A DNA stretch of 64,000 bases, taken from Glaciihabitans sp. dw_435. Lineage in GTDB: Bacteria > Actinomycetota > Actinomycetes > Actinomycetales > Microbacteriaceae. The translations under genes were made by a program, and so were the position numbers. How positions within the stretch are numbered: the stretch's first letter is position 1; every line of letters begins with the position of its first letter. Under the pieces are notes generated by a model. The model was not told where the DNA came from and ran no database searches. It saw nothing but the letters and a program-made list of their open reading frames with translations. The stretch lies in contig NZ_JAAVUZ010000001.1 of NCBI RefSeq assembly GCF_018449675.1, positions 530,335 through 594,334 of the forward strand, read 5' to 3'. This document shows positions 35,292-44,325 of the stretch, one piece after another.

Positions 35292-36122
35292 ATGACAATT
35301 CCAGTGGTACGACTCAACGACGAGCACCTTCTTCCCGCGATCGGGCTGGGAACCTACGGCCTACGGGGTACGGCGGGCGTGGCATCCATTCTGTCCGGCA
35401 TTGACGCCGGGTACCGGCTGCTCGACACGGCTCTGAACTATGAAAACGAGCGCGAGGTGGGAGAGGCGGTTCGTGGGTCGGGCATCGACCGCGCTGAGTT
35501 CGTGATCACCACCAAACTGCCGGGCCGCTTTCACGGGCTGGAAGACACCGTGGCGGGGTTTGATGAATCGCTCGGAAACCTCGGGCTGGACTACGTCGAT
35601 CTCTACCTCATCCACTGGCCGCTGCCCAAGGTCAACAAGTACGTCGATTCGTGGCGCGCGATGATCGACCTGCGCGAGAGCGGGCTGGTGCGGGCGATCG
35701 GCGTGAGCAACTTCACCATTGATCAGCTGACCCGTCTCGAGGGGGAGACCGGCGTTCTTCCGGTCGTCAACCAGGTCGAGCTGCACCCGTATTTTCCGCA
35801 GGCGGAGCTGCGCGCGTTCCACTCGGAGAAGGGGATCCAGACGGAGAGCTGGAGTCCGCTCGCGGCCAGAAACGCCCTCGTCACCGACGCGACGGTGGGT
35901 GCGATCGCTCGCGAGCATGGTGTGACTCCCGCGCAAGTGGTGCTGCGGTGGCACGTGCAGCTGGGGTCGGTGCCGATTCCCAAGTCCTCGAATGCGGATC
36001 GTCAGCGCGAGAATGCCGACATCTTTGACTTTGCGCTGAGCGACGAGGAGATCGCCCGGATTTCCGGGCTTGAGTCGGGACGGCTGTGGGCCGGCGACCC
36101 CGACGAGCACGAGGAGTTTTAG
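35292..36122 (+). CDS. Aldo/keto reductase (2,5-diketo-D-gluconate reductase type)
   Basis: A 276-residue AKR of the AKR5 type. The catalytic tetrad is present: Asp and Tyr in LLDTALNYENE, Lys in TTKLPGR and His in YLIHWPLP. The NADPH-binding end has PIPKSSNADRQREN. These enzymes reduce aldehydes and ketones with NADPH, and several actinobacterial members reduce 2,5-diketo-D-gluconate. The substrate is not determined by sequence. ATG 35292 matches the standard start (IPVVRLNDEHLLPAIGLGT). Confidence 0.92.
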   Translation: MTIPVVRLNDEHLLPAIGLGTYGLRGTAGVASILSGIDAGYRLLDTALNYENEREVGEAVRGSGIDRAEFVITTKLPGRFHGLEDTVAGFDESLGNLGLDYVDLYLIHWPLPKVNKYVDSWRAMIDLRESGLVRAIGVSNFTIDQLTRLEGETGVLPVVNQVELHPYFPQAELRAFHSEKGIQTESWSPLAARNALVTDATVGAIAREHGVTPAQVVLRWHVQLGSVPIPKSSNADRQRENADIFDFALSDEEIARISGLESGRLWAGDPDEHEEF

Positions 36123-36132
36123 TCAGGGCTCC

Positions 36133-37320
36133 CTAGTCCGCGATGCAACTGCCGGAGGACACGCTCGCCCGCAGCGATGCTGCCTCATCGGCGACCGGGG
36201 CGAGTTCGTCCATGGCGATGGCGTAGCCGACGTTCCCAACGGTCGCGTTCTTGGCGAAAACGACCCCCGCTACGTCCCCGGACGTATCGAGCAAGGGTCC
36301 GCCGGAGTCGCCGGGTTGAATGTCTGCCGCGAGGGAGTAGATATGGCGGGGAACCGGATTCTGACCGTAGATGTCGGCGACCGGCGAAGACGCGAGGGAG
36401 ATCACGCGCGCGGGCGTCGACACGAACGGCCCGCCAAGCGGATAGCCGTTTGTGACCCCGACGCTACCGACCGGCAGCGAGTCGACCAGGTCGAGCGAGG
36501 GAGCGCTGAGCCCCGTGACCGCAATGACGGCGAGGTCGCCGATCGGGTCGAAGTACACGATGGTGCCCTGTAGTGCCTCCCCGCCCGGAACCTCGACCAC
36601 CGGCTTATCGACGCCGGCAACCACGTGGGCATTGGTTACCACGCGGTTCTTGGCCACAACGAAACCGCTTCCTGACTGGCTCTGCCCGCAGGCGTAGGCG
36701 TTGCCGGTGATCCGCAGCACCGATGCTGCCGCACGAGTGAGCTCGGGAGTCGCGGCGCTCGCCTCGGGCAGCTCGGGCGACGTAGTCGGTCCTCCGAGGG
36801 CTCCGACGACGGCCGGAATTCCCTGTTCCGTGGCGATCGTGCGCAGCTGCGCGAGAGCTGCCTTCGCCGGGGTGGGAGTGAGCCCGTCGATGGTGCGAAG
36901 GACAGTGGATGACGCGATGAGGGGTGACAGGAACGGCACGCCCAGTGATCCGATACTGACGGCGATGGCCGAAATGACGAGTGCCGCGACGACGAGGCTC
37001 ACGACGGCGCCCAGCAGTCGGTCGAGAAGACTGAGCCCCACGCGCCTGACTCCCCGCCGGAGGAGCGACCCCACCGTGACGCCTGCGGAGTGACCGGCGA
37101 TGATCAGCACGATGGCCACGACGATCGAGGCGAGGGTGCGACCGGTCGGATCGGGAATCCAGGTGCTGAGGAGCGGAATCACCACGAGGGCGATGGCACC
37201 GCCGGCGACGATTCCGACAATGCCGCTGAGGGCGTGCACAAAGCCATTGCGGTATCCGTAGGCCAGGTAACTCAGGAGCACGACCACGAGAACCACGTCG
37301 AGAATCAGGGGTCCTGACAT
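36133..37320 (-). CDS. marP: MarP-type membrane serine protease
   Basis: A 395-residue protein. The N-terminal 150 residues are four transmembrane helices of the CvpA-like fold. The rest is a trypsin-like domain facing the cell exterior, with the triad His in VTNAHVVAG (about 231), Asp in PIGDLAVIAV (about 263) and Ser in QPGDSGGPLL (about 338). In Mycobacterium tuberculosis MarP keeps cytoplasmic pH in acid by processing a peptidoglycan hydrolase. ATG 37320 has an AAAGGAG site. The paired cysteines in the protease domain (NAYACGQS and the C-terminal SGSCIAD) may form a disulfide as in MarP. Confidence 0.9.
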   Translation of the reverse strand: MSGPLILDVVLVVVLLSYLAYGYRNGFVHALSGIVGIVAGGAIALVVIPLLSTWIPDPTGRTLASIVVAIVLIIAGHSAGVTVGSLLRRGVRRVGLSLLDRLLGAVVSLVVAALVISAIAVSIGSLGVPFLSPLIASSTVLRTIDGLTPTPAKAALAQLRTIATEQGIPAVVGALGGPTTSPELPEASAATPELTRAAASVLRITGNAYACGQSQSGSGFVVAKNRVVTNAHVVAGVDKPVVEVPGGEALQGTIVYFDPIGDLAVIAVTGLSAPSLDLVDSLPVGSVGVTNGYPLGGPFVSTPARVISLASSPVADIYGQNPVPRHIYSLAADIQPGDSGGPLLDTSGDVAGVVFAKNATVGNVGYAIAMDELAPVADEAASLRASVSSGSCIAD

Positions 37321-37406
37321 GGTGGTGCTCCTTTCGTCAGTCGAGAGTAGCCGGTGGATCCGATTCGTCGCCGTCGACGGCGCGATCTCTCAGGCATGCT
37401 GGGGGG

Positions 37407-38219
37407 ATGGATATTCCACTGTCGGAAAGTCTGCACAGCGAGCGGTTCGGATCCGGTCGCCCGCTCGTGCTTGTTCATGGTCTTGGTTCGAGCTGGCTGA
37501 ACTGGACACCCGTCCTAACGGCGCTGGCGGCCGAGCGGGAGGTGATCGCGATCGACCTCCCCGGACACGGCAGGTCGCCGGCGCTCGCCGGAGAGGTGAC
37601 GGTCGACACGGTGACGGACGCGGTCCAGGCGTTCCTCTCCGAGAACGACCTGACGACCGCCGATCTCGTCGGCAGCTCTCTCGGCGCTCGCATCGTGCTG
37701 GAACTAGCCCGGCGGGGGATCGGACGGCACGTGGTGGCGCTGGACCCCGGTGGGTTCTGGACCTCGGCAGAGCGCTTCGCGTTCGCGGTGTCCATCGGCG
37801 CATCGGTGCGCCTCGTGCGGGCGATCCAGCGGTGGTTGCCCGCCCTCACGAGGTCTCGCGTCGGCCGTCTCGCGCTGTTCTTCCAGTTCAGCGCGCACCC
37901 GACACGACTTGATCCCGCCCTGCTGCTGGCGGAGCTGCGCAGCTTCGCCCTGTCTCCGGGACTCGACCCCACGTTTCGCGCGCTGACTCACGGGCCGAAC
38001 CAGGTAGGGGCATGGGTAACGCCGGGACGCGTGTCCATCGGCTGGGGTCACCATGACCGGGTGACAGTGCGGGCGCAGGCGGCGCGGGCCCGGGACAAGT
38101 TCCACGGTTCGCGGCTGCACTGGTTCGAGCGCAGCGGCCACTACCCGCACTGGGATCAGCCGCAGGCGGCCGCCACCTTCATCCTCGAGTCGACGGGAGA
38201 TGCGGCTCCGATGCCATGA
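37407..38219 (+). CDS. Alpha/beta hydrolase
   Basis: A 270-residue alpha/beta-hydrolase. The oxyanion region is LVLVHGLGSSWLNW, the nucleophile elbow is LVGSSLGARI (Ser in G-S-S-L-G), and the catalytic His is in SGHYPHWDQP. A cap domain lies between. ATG 37407 is preceded by a G-rich stretch. Substrate unknown; the overall shape fits the esterase, epoxide hydrolase and lipase branches equally. Confidence 0.85.
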   Translation: MDIPLSESLHSERFGSGRPLVLVHGLGSSWLNWTPVLTALAAEREVIAIDLPGHGRSPALAGEVTVDTVTDAVQAFLSENDLTTADLVGSSLGARIVLELARRGIGRHVVALDPGGFWTSAERFAFAVSIGASVRLVRAIQRWLPALTRSRVGRLALFFQFSAHPTRLDPALLLAELRSFALSPGLDPTFRALTHGPNQVGAWVTPGRVSIGWGHHDRVTVRAQAARARDKFHGSRLHWFERSGHYPHWDQPQAAATFILESTGDAAPMP

Positions 38220-38280
38220 CCGGCGCCGGCCCGTGTGCACCGGGTCGCGACGCGGGACGGTCGCACGCTCCCGCGGGCTG

Positions 38281-39066
38281 CTACTTCGTGGCGGCCGACT
38301 CCGCCTTCGCGCGGGCGCGGCGACGGTCGCGGGCCTCATCAGCAGCGGTTGCTTCGTCCGGTGTCGGGGCCGTCCCGCCGAGGTGGCGCGGCTGCCACCA
38401 CTGACCGGTTCCACTGACGGGGTACTCCGCCTGGAGCTGGTCGACGAGGGCCTGGAGGGTTGCCCGAAGCTGCGTGGTGACCGCGCGCGGGTCATCCGCT
38501 TCCGTCACCATCAGGGGAGTGCCGAACGCGAAGCTGACGGGAACGCCGAAGCGTTCACGGAATCCGACCTTGTGGTTCTTGGTCATCAGGCGCTGGCCGC
38601 CCCACACGGCGACGGGGATGACGGGTACGCCCGCCTCCGCTGCAAGTCGCACGGCGCCCGTCTTGAGGTCGCGCACCGTGAACGAGGCACTGACTCCCGC
38701 TTCCGGGAACACGCCGATCATCTCGCCGTTCTTCAGGGCCTCGATCGCCTTGATATAGGCGCCGCCGCCGGCTTGCATGTCCACCGGAATGTGGCGCATC
38801 CCGCGCAGCATGGAGCCAACGACGGGCTTACCGAAGATCGATTTTTTGACCATGAAGCGGATGCGCCGGCGGTTGTACATCCACGTCGCCCATTCCACGA
38901 GCGCGAACTCGAGGTACCCGAAATGTGTCATCGCGAGCACGGCACCGCCGGTGGTGGGGATGTTCTCGAGCCCCCGCGTCATCCGCTTCAGGCGCAACGC
39001 CCCGAAGACGCCGCGCCCGAAGGCGATGGCGGTGCTGTACATGGGTTCGCTGGAGCGGCGCGTCAT
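38281..39066 (-). CDS. plsC: 1-acyl-sn-glycerol-3-phosphate acyltransferase (PlsC-like) with HX4E motif
   Basis: A 261-residue acyltransferase. The family motifs are present in order: THFGYLEFA (the NHxSxxD box), VKKSIFGKPVVG, GEMIGVFPEAGVS and GVPVIPVAVWG. The usual catalytic His-x4-Asp reads His-x4-Glu here. It should acylate lysophosphatidate in phospholipid synthesis. The C-terminus is a charged tail (DEARDRRRARAKAES). ATG 39066 lies 6 nt after a TACGAT hexamer. Confidence 0.87.
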   Translation of the reverse strand: MTRRSSEPMYSTAIAFGRGVFGALRLKRMTRGLENIPTTGGAVLAMTHFGYLEFALVEWATWMYNRRRIRFMVKKSIFGKPVVGSMLRGMRHIPVDMQAGGGAYIKAIEALKNGEMIGVFPEAGVSASFTVRDLKTGAVRLAAEAGVPVIPVAVWGGQRLMTKNHKVGFRERFGVPVSFAFGTPLMVTEADDPRAVTTQLRATLQALVDQLQAEYPVSGTGQWWQPRHLGGTAPTPDEATAADEARDRRRARAKAESAATK

Positions 39067-39072
39067 GCCCTC

Positions 39073-39078
39073 ATCGTA
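39073..39078 (-). promoter_or_regulatory. -10 box TACGAT, leaderless start of plsC-like gene
   Basis: TACGAT, 6-nt spacer, ATG 39066 on the minus strand. Confidence 0.5.
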
Positions 39079-39110
39079 GAAGCGAAGCCTGTGCGTACAG
39101 CGAGGGTTGA

Positions 39111-40337
39111 CTATCGCCAGAGGCGCTCGGAAGCGATGGCCGCTCCCTGCGCGAGTGTCTCCAGCTTTGCCCACGCAATGTGCGGGTGGATGCGTCCGCC
39201 GAGACCGCAGTCGGTCGAGGCGATGACGTTTTCCCTGCCGACGACAGACGCGAACCGCTCGATCCTCTCGGCGACGAGTTCGGGGTGCTCGACAACGTTG
39301 GTCGCGTGACCGACGATGCCCGGAAGAATCAGCTTGCCCTCCGGCAGCGTGACGTCTTCCCAGACGCGCCACTCGTGCTCGTGCCGGGCGTTGGCTGCCT
39401 CGAACGAGTACGCGCCCGCGTTGATCTCGAGCATGACGTCGACGATGTTCTTGAGCTCGATATCGGTGGTGTGCGGCCCGTGCCAGCTGCCCCAGCACAG
39501 GTGGAAGCGGATCTGGTCCTCCGGCAGGTCCCGCAGTGCGTAGTTGAGAGCCTCGACGCGGATGCGGGTGAAGGCCTGGTAGTCGGCGACGCTCGGCTCC
39601 GGGTTGATCTGGTCCCAGTTCTCGGCGATCGACGGATCGTCAATCTGCAGGATGAGGCCAGCGTCGATGATCGCGCGGTACTCCTCGCGCAGCACGTCTG
39701 CCCAGGCCCAGATGTGCTCCTCCTCCGTGGCGTAGTACTCGTTGGCGATGCGCGAGGCGCTGCCGGGGGAGACCGAGGTGATAAAACCTTCGGAGACAGC
39801 GGATGCCCCGAGCCCGGCTTTCAGGCTCGCGATGTCACTGGCGATCGCTGCCTGTCCCGTGTACGCGAGTGGCCCGGTGGTGGTGGGGAACGCCGTGGCG
39901 CCGCTGCCGGTGGAGATGCCGCTCGTGGGGTCGGTGTACGCGTCCCGGAAGATGGTCCAGTCGCGCCGATCGGGGAAGGTGGTGAGCTTTACGTTGCCGG
40001 GGCTCGACCGCACCGGCTCCGCGGTGAAGATGTCTTCGCCGGTGAGCGAGAGTCCGGACGCACGCTGGAACGAATACGACCACCACGCGCCGTAGTCGAC
40101 CGCGCTCGTCATGGCCTTGCCGAACTCGCCGTCGCCGGGAATGCTGATTCCCGCCTTCGTCTGGCGATCGACGAGGTCAATCACTGCCGCTTCAAGCAGG
40201 CCGTCGAATTCGGGAGTGCGCTGCAGCGTGAAGCCGTCCTCGCTCAGCACGCGGGCATCGTTGGCCGCGATGAGCTCGGGGGTGCGGGGCAGGCTGCCTG
40301 CGTGGCTGGTCTGAATGCGGTCGGAACTGTTGAGCAC
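39111..40337 (-). CDS. Cobalamin-independent methionine synthase II family protein
   Basis: A 408-residue protein of the MetE C-terminal fold without the N-terminal half. It opens IQTSHAGSLPRTPEL. The zinc ligands are visible as His and Cys in RFHLCWGSWHGPH and the later Cys in STDCGLGGR. Stand-alone members of this family transfer methyl groups between simple substrates and homocysteine or related thiols; the donor here is unknown. GTG 40337 has AACGAGG upstream. No methionine biosynthesis gene is adjacent. Confidence 0.85.
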   Translation of the reverse strand: MLNSSDRIQTSHAGSLPRTPELIAANDARVLSEDGFTLQRTPEFDGLLEAAVIDLVDRQTKAGISIPGDGEFGKAMTSAVDYGAWWSYSFQRASGLSLTGEDIFTAEPVRSSPGNVKLTTFPDRRDWTIFRDAYTDPTSGISTGSGATAFPTTTGPLAYTGQAAIASDIASLKAGLGASAVSEGFITSVSPGSASRIANEYYATEEEHIWAWADVLREEYRAIIDAGLILQIDDPSIAENWDQINPEPSVADYQAFTRIRVEALNYALRDLPEDQIRFHLCWGSWHGPHTTDIELKNIVDVMLEINAGAYSFEAANARHEHEWRVWEDVTLPEGKLILPGIVGHATNVVEHPELVAERIERFASVVGRENVIASTDCGLGGRIHPHIAWAKLETLAQGAAIASERLWR

Positions 40338-40600
40338 GATGGCCTCGTTTCGTCATGGGTGATCTCGGGATGTGCGTGAGCGGTGCCCTGACAGGCGCGA
40401 GGCTTCGCGTGGCCGCTTCGCATCCACCCTGCCATTGGTCGCCACTTCGTCGGAATCACGTGACGATATGTGTCGGATTCGACCGGCCAGCAAGTCCAAA
40501 GCTTGCCTGCGGGCTACTCTCGGCCCGGTCTTTGGCTTCTCATAGGAAGCGGTTGTTCTCTAGTCACATAGCTCAACCGACCCTCGCTCAGGAGAACCAG

Positions 40601-41914
40601 ATGGACCAGTCACACGAACCCCTCGCAATCGAAAGCTCGACACCGCCGGTGTCCGTCGCTCCCGAGGCGCCCACCAAACAGGGCACCGGATTCCGCCGCC
40701 GTCACGCGGCGATGCTCATCGGAGGGGCGTGTGTTCTTGCGCTGTCCTTCGGAGCCGGCGGAATCGCCCTTGGCACAGTGATTAGCGCAGGTCGCGTCAT
40801 CGCCAGTTCCAGCACCACCACGACTCTTCCCCAGACCGGCACGACCAACGGCTCCGGCACCACCACCGATGGTGGAACCGGCACGACCGACGGCGGCACG
40901 GGCGGCTACCTTCCGACCTCGCCCTTCGGCGGGTCCAATGGCAGCACGGGCGGTTCCTCCAGCGGATCGACAGGCGCCACGCAGTCCTCCGCGACAGCGG
41001 CGACTGACGCCCAGAAGGTTGGCGTCGTCACCATCGTCTCCGAGCTGAACTACAGCAGCTCGTCCGAGGCGGCCGGCACGGGAGTCATCCTCTCCTCCGG
41101 CGGCAAGATCCTCACCAACAACCACGTGATCGACGGGGCGACCAGTATCAAGGTCACCGTGGAGACGACGGGTATGACCTACACCGCCAAGGTGGTCGGG
41201 ACCGACTCCACCGACGACATCGCCCTGCTGCAACTGGAGAACGCGTCCGGTCTGCAGACCGCCACGACCGACACCGCGTCGACCGTTGCGGTCAACGACG
41301 CCGCCACCTCGATCGGTAACGCCGAAGGCACAGGCAACCTGGTCTCCGCCGCCGGAACCGTCACCGCCGTCAACCAGAACATCACGGTTGGCAGCGAGTA
41401 CAGCGACGCGACCGAAAGCCTCAGCGGTCTCATCGAGGTCAACGCCGACGTCGTTTCGGGTGACTCGGGTGGACCGCTCGTCGACAAGGACGGCGAAGTA
41501 ATCGGTATCGTGACCGCCGCATCGTCCGGATCCGCGGACGTCACCGGCTACGCGATCCCGATCTCGACCGCGCTGAGCATTGTCAGCCAGATCGAATCCG
41601 GCGTCGAGACCAGCACCGTGCAGATCGGACTCCCCGCCTTCCTCGGCGTCGAGCTCGCCACCACCGACACGACCACGACCACCTCCGGCGTTGCCATCAG
41701 TGGCGTCATCGACGGAACCGCCGCGGCAAACGCCGGTCTCGCCGCCGGTGACACCATCACCGCGGTCGACGGAACGACCGTCGCGACTGCGACGGCGCTC
41801 TCCAGTGCAATCTCCGCCCACAACCCGGGTGACTCCGTCAAGGTCACCTACACGACCGCTGCAGGCGCGTCGAAGACCGTCACGGTCACGCTGACCGAGG
41901 GTCCCGCCGCATAA
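40601..41914 (+). CDS. HtrA/DegP-like serine protease with PDZ domain
   Basis: A 437-residue S1C protease. A cytoplasmic N-terminus is followed by one transmembrane helix (residues about 43-66) and a low-complexity Gly/Thr/Ser linker. The trypsin-like domain has the triad His174 in TNNHVIDG, Asp205 in DSTDDIALL and Ser289 in SGDSGGPL. The C-terminal PDZ domain (GVIDGTAAANAGLAAGDTI) should recognise unfolded or peptide substrates. It probably acts in extracytoplasmic protein quality control. ATG 40601 has AGGAG. A strong terminator follows. Confidence 0.92.
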   Translation: MDQSHEPLAIESSTPPVSVAPEAPTKQGTGFRRRHAAMLIGGACVLALSFGAGGIALGTVISAGRVIASSSTTTTLPQTGTTNGSGTTTDGGTGTTDGGTGGYLPTSPFGGSNGSTGGSSSGSTGATQSSATAATDAQKVGVVTIVSELNYSSSSEAAGTGVILSSGGKILTNNHVIDGATSIKVTVETTGMTYTAKVVGTDSTDDIALLQLENASGLQTATTDTASTVAVNDAATSIGNAEGTGNLVSAAGTVTAVNQNITVGSEYSDATESLSGLIEVNADVVSGDSGGPLVDKDGEVIGIVTAASSGSADVTGYAIPISTALSIVSQIESGVETSTVQIGLPAFLGVELATTDTTTTTSGVAISGVIDGTAAANAGLAAGDTITAVDGTTVATATALSSAISAHNPGDSVKVTYTTAAGASKTVTVTLTEGPAA

Positions 41915-41952
41915 CCGATGGCCCCCAGGGCCACACCGCGAGTTCGAGCTAT

Positions 41953-41990
41953 AAAGGCCCCATGTCCCCACCCCGGGACATGGGGCCTTT
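41953..41990 (+). terminator. Rho-independent terminator after the HtrA-like gene
   Basis: A perfect 16-bp stem (AAAGGCCCCATGTCCC at 41953-41968, complement at 41975-41990) with a 6-nt loop and a T-run. Confidence 0.9.
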
Positions 41991-42027
41991 TCGCAGTTTC
42001 CGAGACCTCCTCGTGAAATCATGGGGT

Positions 42028-42789
42028 ATGGCTCCCATGATCGACATTGACGCTGGCACGCTCACCGCCTACCGCGCAGACCCTCCCGCCGGCACCGAGA
42101 TCAAAGGTGGCCTCATCGTCATCCATGAGATTTGGGGACTCGTCGCCAACATCACCGACATCGCCGATCGCTTCGCCGTCGAGGGGTACGTGGTCATCGC
42201 GCCCGACATCCTCAGCCATGCTGGCGTCACCCCCGCCGTGGGCGCCGAGCTGCAGGCCATCGTCTTCCATCCCGACGAGAAAGTACGCACGGACGCGCAG
42301 CCTGTGCTGCGGGAGAAGCTCGCCGCCGCCCACGACCCCGCCTATGGCGCCTGGGCCGTCGAGTCCCTGACGAAGTACGTCGACTACCTCGCCGCGCAGC
42401 CAGGAGTCGACGGACGCATTGCCGTCACGGGCTTCTGTTTCGGCGGCAGCTACGCGTTTGCTCTCGCCTCCGCAGACGACCGGGTCCTGGCATCCGTTCC
42501 CTTTTATGGATATCCGCCCGCCGACACCGAGATTGCGAGCATCGGATGCCCCGTGCTGGCGTTCTACGGAGACGAAGACACCCGGCTCATGGAGAGCCTG
42601 CCGGAGCTCACCGCGACAATGGACGCGGCCGGGGTCGACTTCACTCCCAAGGTGTACGCCGGGGTGGGACACGCGTTCTTCAACGACACCAACAGCATCA
42701 CCTACCGCGAAGACGCGGCGCAGGATGCCTGGGGAATGACCCTCTGGTTCCTGCAGGAGAACCTCGCGGGGCGATCGCTTTCACGCTGA
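42028..42789 (+). CDS. Dienelactone hydrolase family protein
   Basis: A 253-residue alpha/beta-hydrolase of the dienelactone hydrolase family. Landmarks are the IVIHEIWGL segment with the Glu that activates the nucleophile, the nucleophile Cys137 in VTGFCFGGSYAF, Asp in YGDEDTRL and His in GVGHAFFND. The reaction type is hydrolysis of a lactone or ester; the substrate is unknown, and no aromatic catabolic gene is nearby. ATG 42028 matches the family start. Confidence 0.88.
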   Translation: MAPMIDIDAGTLTAYRADPPAGTEIKGGLIVIHEIWGLVANITDIADRFAVEGYVVIAPDILSHAGVTPAVGAELQAIVFHPDEKVRTDAQPVLREKLAAAHDPAYGAWAVESLTKYVDYLAAQPGVDGRIAVTGFCFGGSYAFALASADDRVLASVPFYGYPPADTEIASIGCPVLAFYGDEDTRLMESLPELTATMDAAGVDFTPKVYAGVGHAFFNDTNSITYREDAAQDAWGMTLWFLQENLAGRSLSR

Positions 42790-42814
42790 CACCGGCGCGA
42801 GTCCTTAACTCTGC

Positions 42815-42820
42815 TAGAAT
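42815..42820 (+). promoter_or_regulatory. -10 box TAGAAT for rpsO
   Basis: TAGAAT lies 91 bp before the rpsO start. A long leader follows that begins GGTTGCC and contains a short GCCG/CGGC hairpin, a possible site of S15 autoregulation. Confidence 0.55.
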
Positions 42821-42911
42821 TTCAAGGTTGCCGTCTAACGGCCGCGGATAAAGAGAGCTCGTTCATACCGAACAAGGGCACCGCGCAATGAGGAGAAAGG
42901 GGATCACTTCT

Positions 42912-43181
42912 ATGGCTCTTGAAGCCGAAATCAAGAAGTCGATCATCGACGAATACGCTACCCACCCAGGTGACACGGGATCCCCCGAGGTCCAGGTTGC
43001 GATGCTCACGCGTCGCATTAAAGACCTGACCGAGCACCTCAAGGAGCACAAGCACGACCACCACTCGCGTCGTGGACTGCTTCTGCTGGTTGGACAGCGT
43101 CGTCGCCTGCTGGGTTACCTGCAGGATGTCGACATCAACCGCTACCGCGCGTTGATCGAGCGCCTCGGCCTCCGTCGCTAA
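42912..43181 (+). CDS. rpsO: 30S ribosomal protein S15
   Basis: An 89-residue S15, full length for the family. It begins [30 protein letters not shown] and ends [12 protein letters not shown], with the conserved [21 protein letters not shown] helix. It binds 16S rRNA early in 30S assembly. The gene has its own promoter and terminator; in many bacteria pnp follows directly, but here pnp lies about 15.7 kb downstream. Confidence 0.98.
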   Translation: MALEAEIKKSIIDEYATHPGDTGSPEVQVAMLTRRIKDLTEHLKEHKHDHHSRRGLLLLVGQRRRLLGYLQDVDINRYRALIERLGLRR

Positions 43182-43193
43182 TCTTCTTCTTCG

Positions 43194-43227
43194 AAACAGA
43201 CCGTCACCTTCGGGTGGCGGTCTGTTT
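43194..43227 (+). terminator. Terminator after rpsO with UUCG loop
   Basis: A 15-bp stem (43194-43208 with 43213-43227, one G-U pair) closed by a TTCG tetraloop and followed by a T-run. Confidence 0.9.
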
Positions 43228-43245
43228 TGGTTTAATGGAGTCACG

Positions 43246-44319
43246 ATGAGTTTCAGCCAGGACGCCCGCACACTGTTCACCTTTCGAGACAGTCCGGTCC
43301 GCTGGCCCATCGCCCTGCAGGCCGCCATTGCCATCGGGCTTCCCACCCTCGGGTTTGCCCTCGTCGGTCGAGCCGACCTGGGTTTGCTCGCCAGCAGCGG
43401 CGGATTCCTCGCCCTCTACCTGTCCGCGCGCAGTCGCCGGGAGCGGGCGCTGTTGCTTCCCATCATCGGCGCAGGACTCGTGCTCTCGGCCGCCATCGGT
43501 GTTCTCGCCTCGGGCACGCTGGTCGGCAGCCTGGCCGCCCTGTTCTTGGTCACCGCGGCCGCGAGTGTGCTCAGCCTCGGATTCGGCGTCGGACCTCCCG
43601 GTGTGCTGTTCTTCGTTCTCGTCACCGGTGTCTCGAGTCGGCTCGCCGCACCGGCGAGCCTCGGCGGTGCGGCCCTGCCGGGTGGCCTGATCCTCGGCAT
43701 GTTCGCGATCGGCACCGCGCTTGCCTATCTCGTTGTGCTCGCGCCCCTGCTCCTGCCCGGTGTGCGGAAACGGGATGCCACGCTGCACGGTAACCGCGTC
43801 GTGCTGCGCTTCGACCTCGACCCGATCACCCGGGTGATTATCCTGCGGATCCTGATCGCGTCGGCCGTTGCCGTGGTGATCGCCGCCCCTCTCGGGATTC
43901 ACCGGGTGTACTGGGTGCTTGTTTCGGTGGTGGCGATCCTGCAAAACGGTCACACGATCCGGTTGACGGCGATGCGGGGCATCCACCGCGTCCTCGGCAC
44001 GCTCGTCGGTGTGGGGGTGTTCGCGCTCGTGTTGCTGTGGAATCCCACCGGTATTCTCGTGGCACTGCTGATCATGGCGCTGCAGTTCGTCACCGAGATC
44101 GTGGTAATCCGCAACTACGGGCTCGCGCTCATCTTCATCACCCCGCTGGCGCTCACCATCGCGGCACAGGGACGTTCCGAGCCGGTCGGATCCGTGGTGG
44201 TCGACCGCGTGACCGACACGCTTATCGGAGCCGGCATTGCTCTCGTGGTTCTCTTGATCGCGCACGGCGTGCAGCGCCGACGCGGCCGCAGGGGAGAGAC
44301 CCCCGCCGAGGTGGTCTGA
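43246..44319 (+). CDS. FUSC family integral membrane protein
   Basis: A 357-residue protein with about ten hydrophobic segments arranged as two five-helix blocks, the layout of the fusaric acid resistance / aromatic acid exporter (FUSC) superfamily. The second block has the conserved HRVYWVLVSVVAILQNGHT segment. ATG 43246 follows TGGAG. It may export aromatic acids or other small anions; the substrate is unknown. Confidence 0.85.
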   Translation: MSFSQDARTLFTFRDSPVRWPIALQAAIAIGLPTLGFALVGRADLGLLASSGGFLALYLSARSRRERALLLPIIGAGLVLSAAIGVLASGTLVGSLAALFLVTAAASVLSLGFGVGPPGVLFFVLVTGVSSRLAAPASLGGAALPGGLILGMFAIGTALAYLVVLAPLLLPGVRKRDATLHGNRVVLRFDLDPITRVIILRILIASAVAVVIAAPLGIHRVYWVLVSVVAILQNGHTIRLTAMRGIHRVLGTLVGVGVFALVLLWNPTGILVALLIMALQFVTEIVVIRNYGLALIFITPLALTIAAQGRSEPVGSVVVDRVTDTLIGAGIALVVLLIAHGVQRRRGRRGETPAEVV

Positions 44320-44325
44320 CCCGGG

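Noticed and set aside
40338..40600. SAM riboswitch before the MetE-like gene
   Set aside because: No recognisable riboswitch stems were seen on the minus strand; the gene starts close to a plain ribosome binding site.
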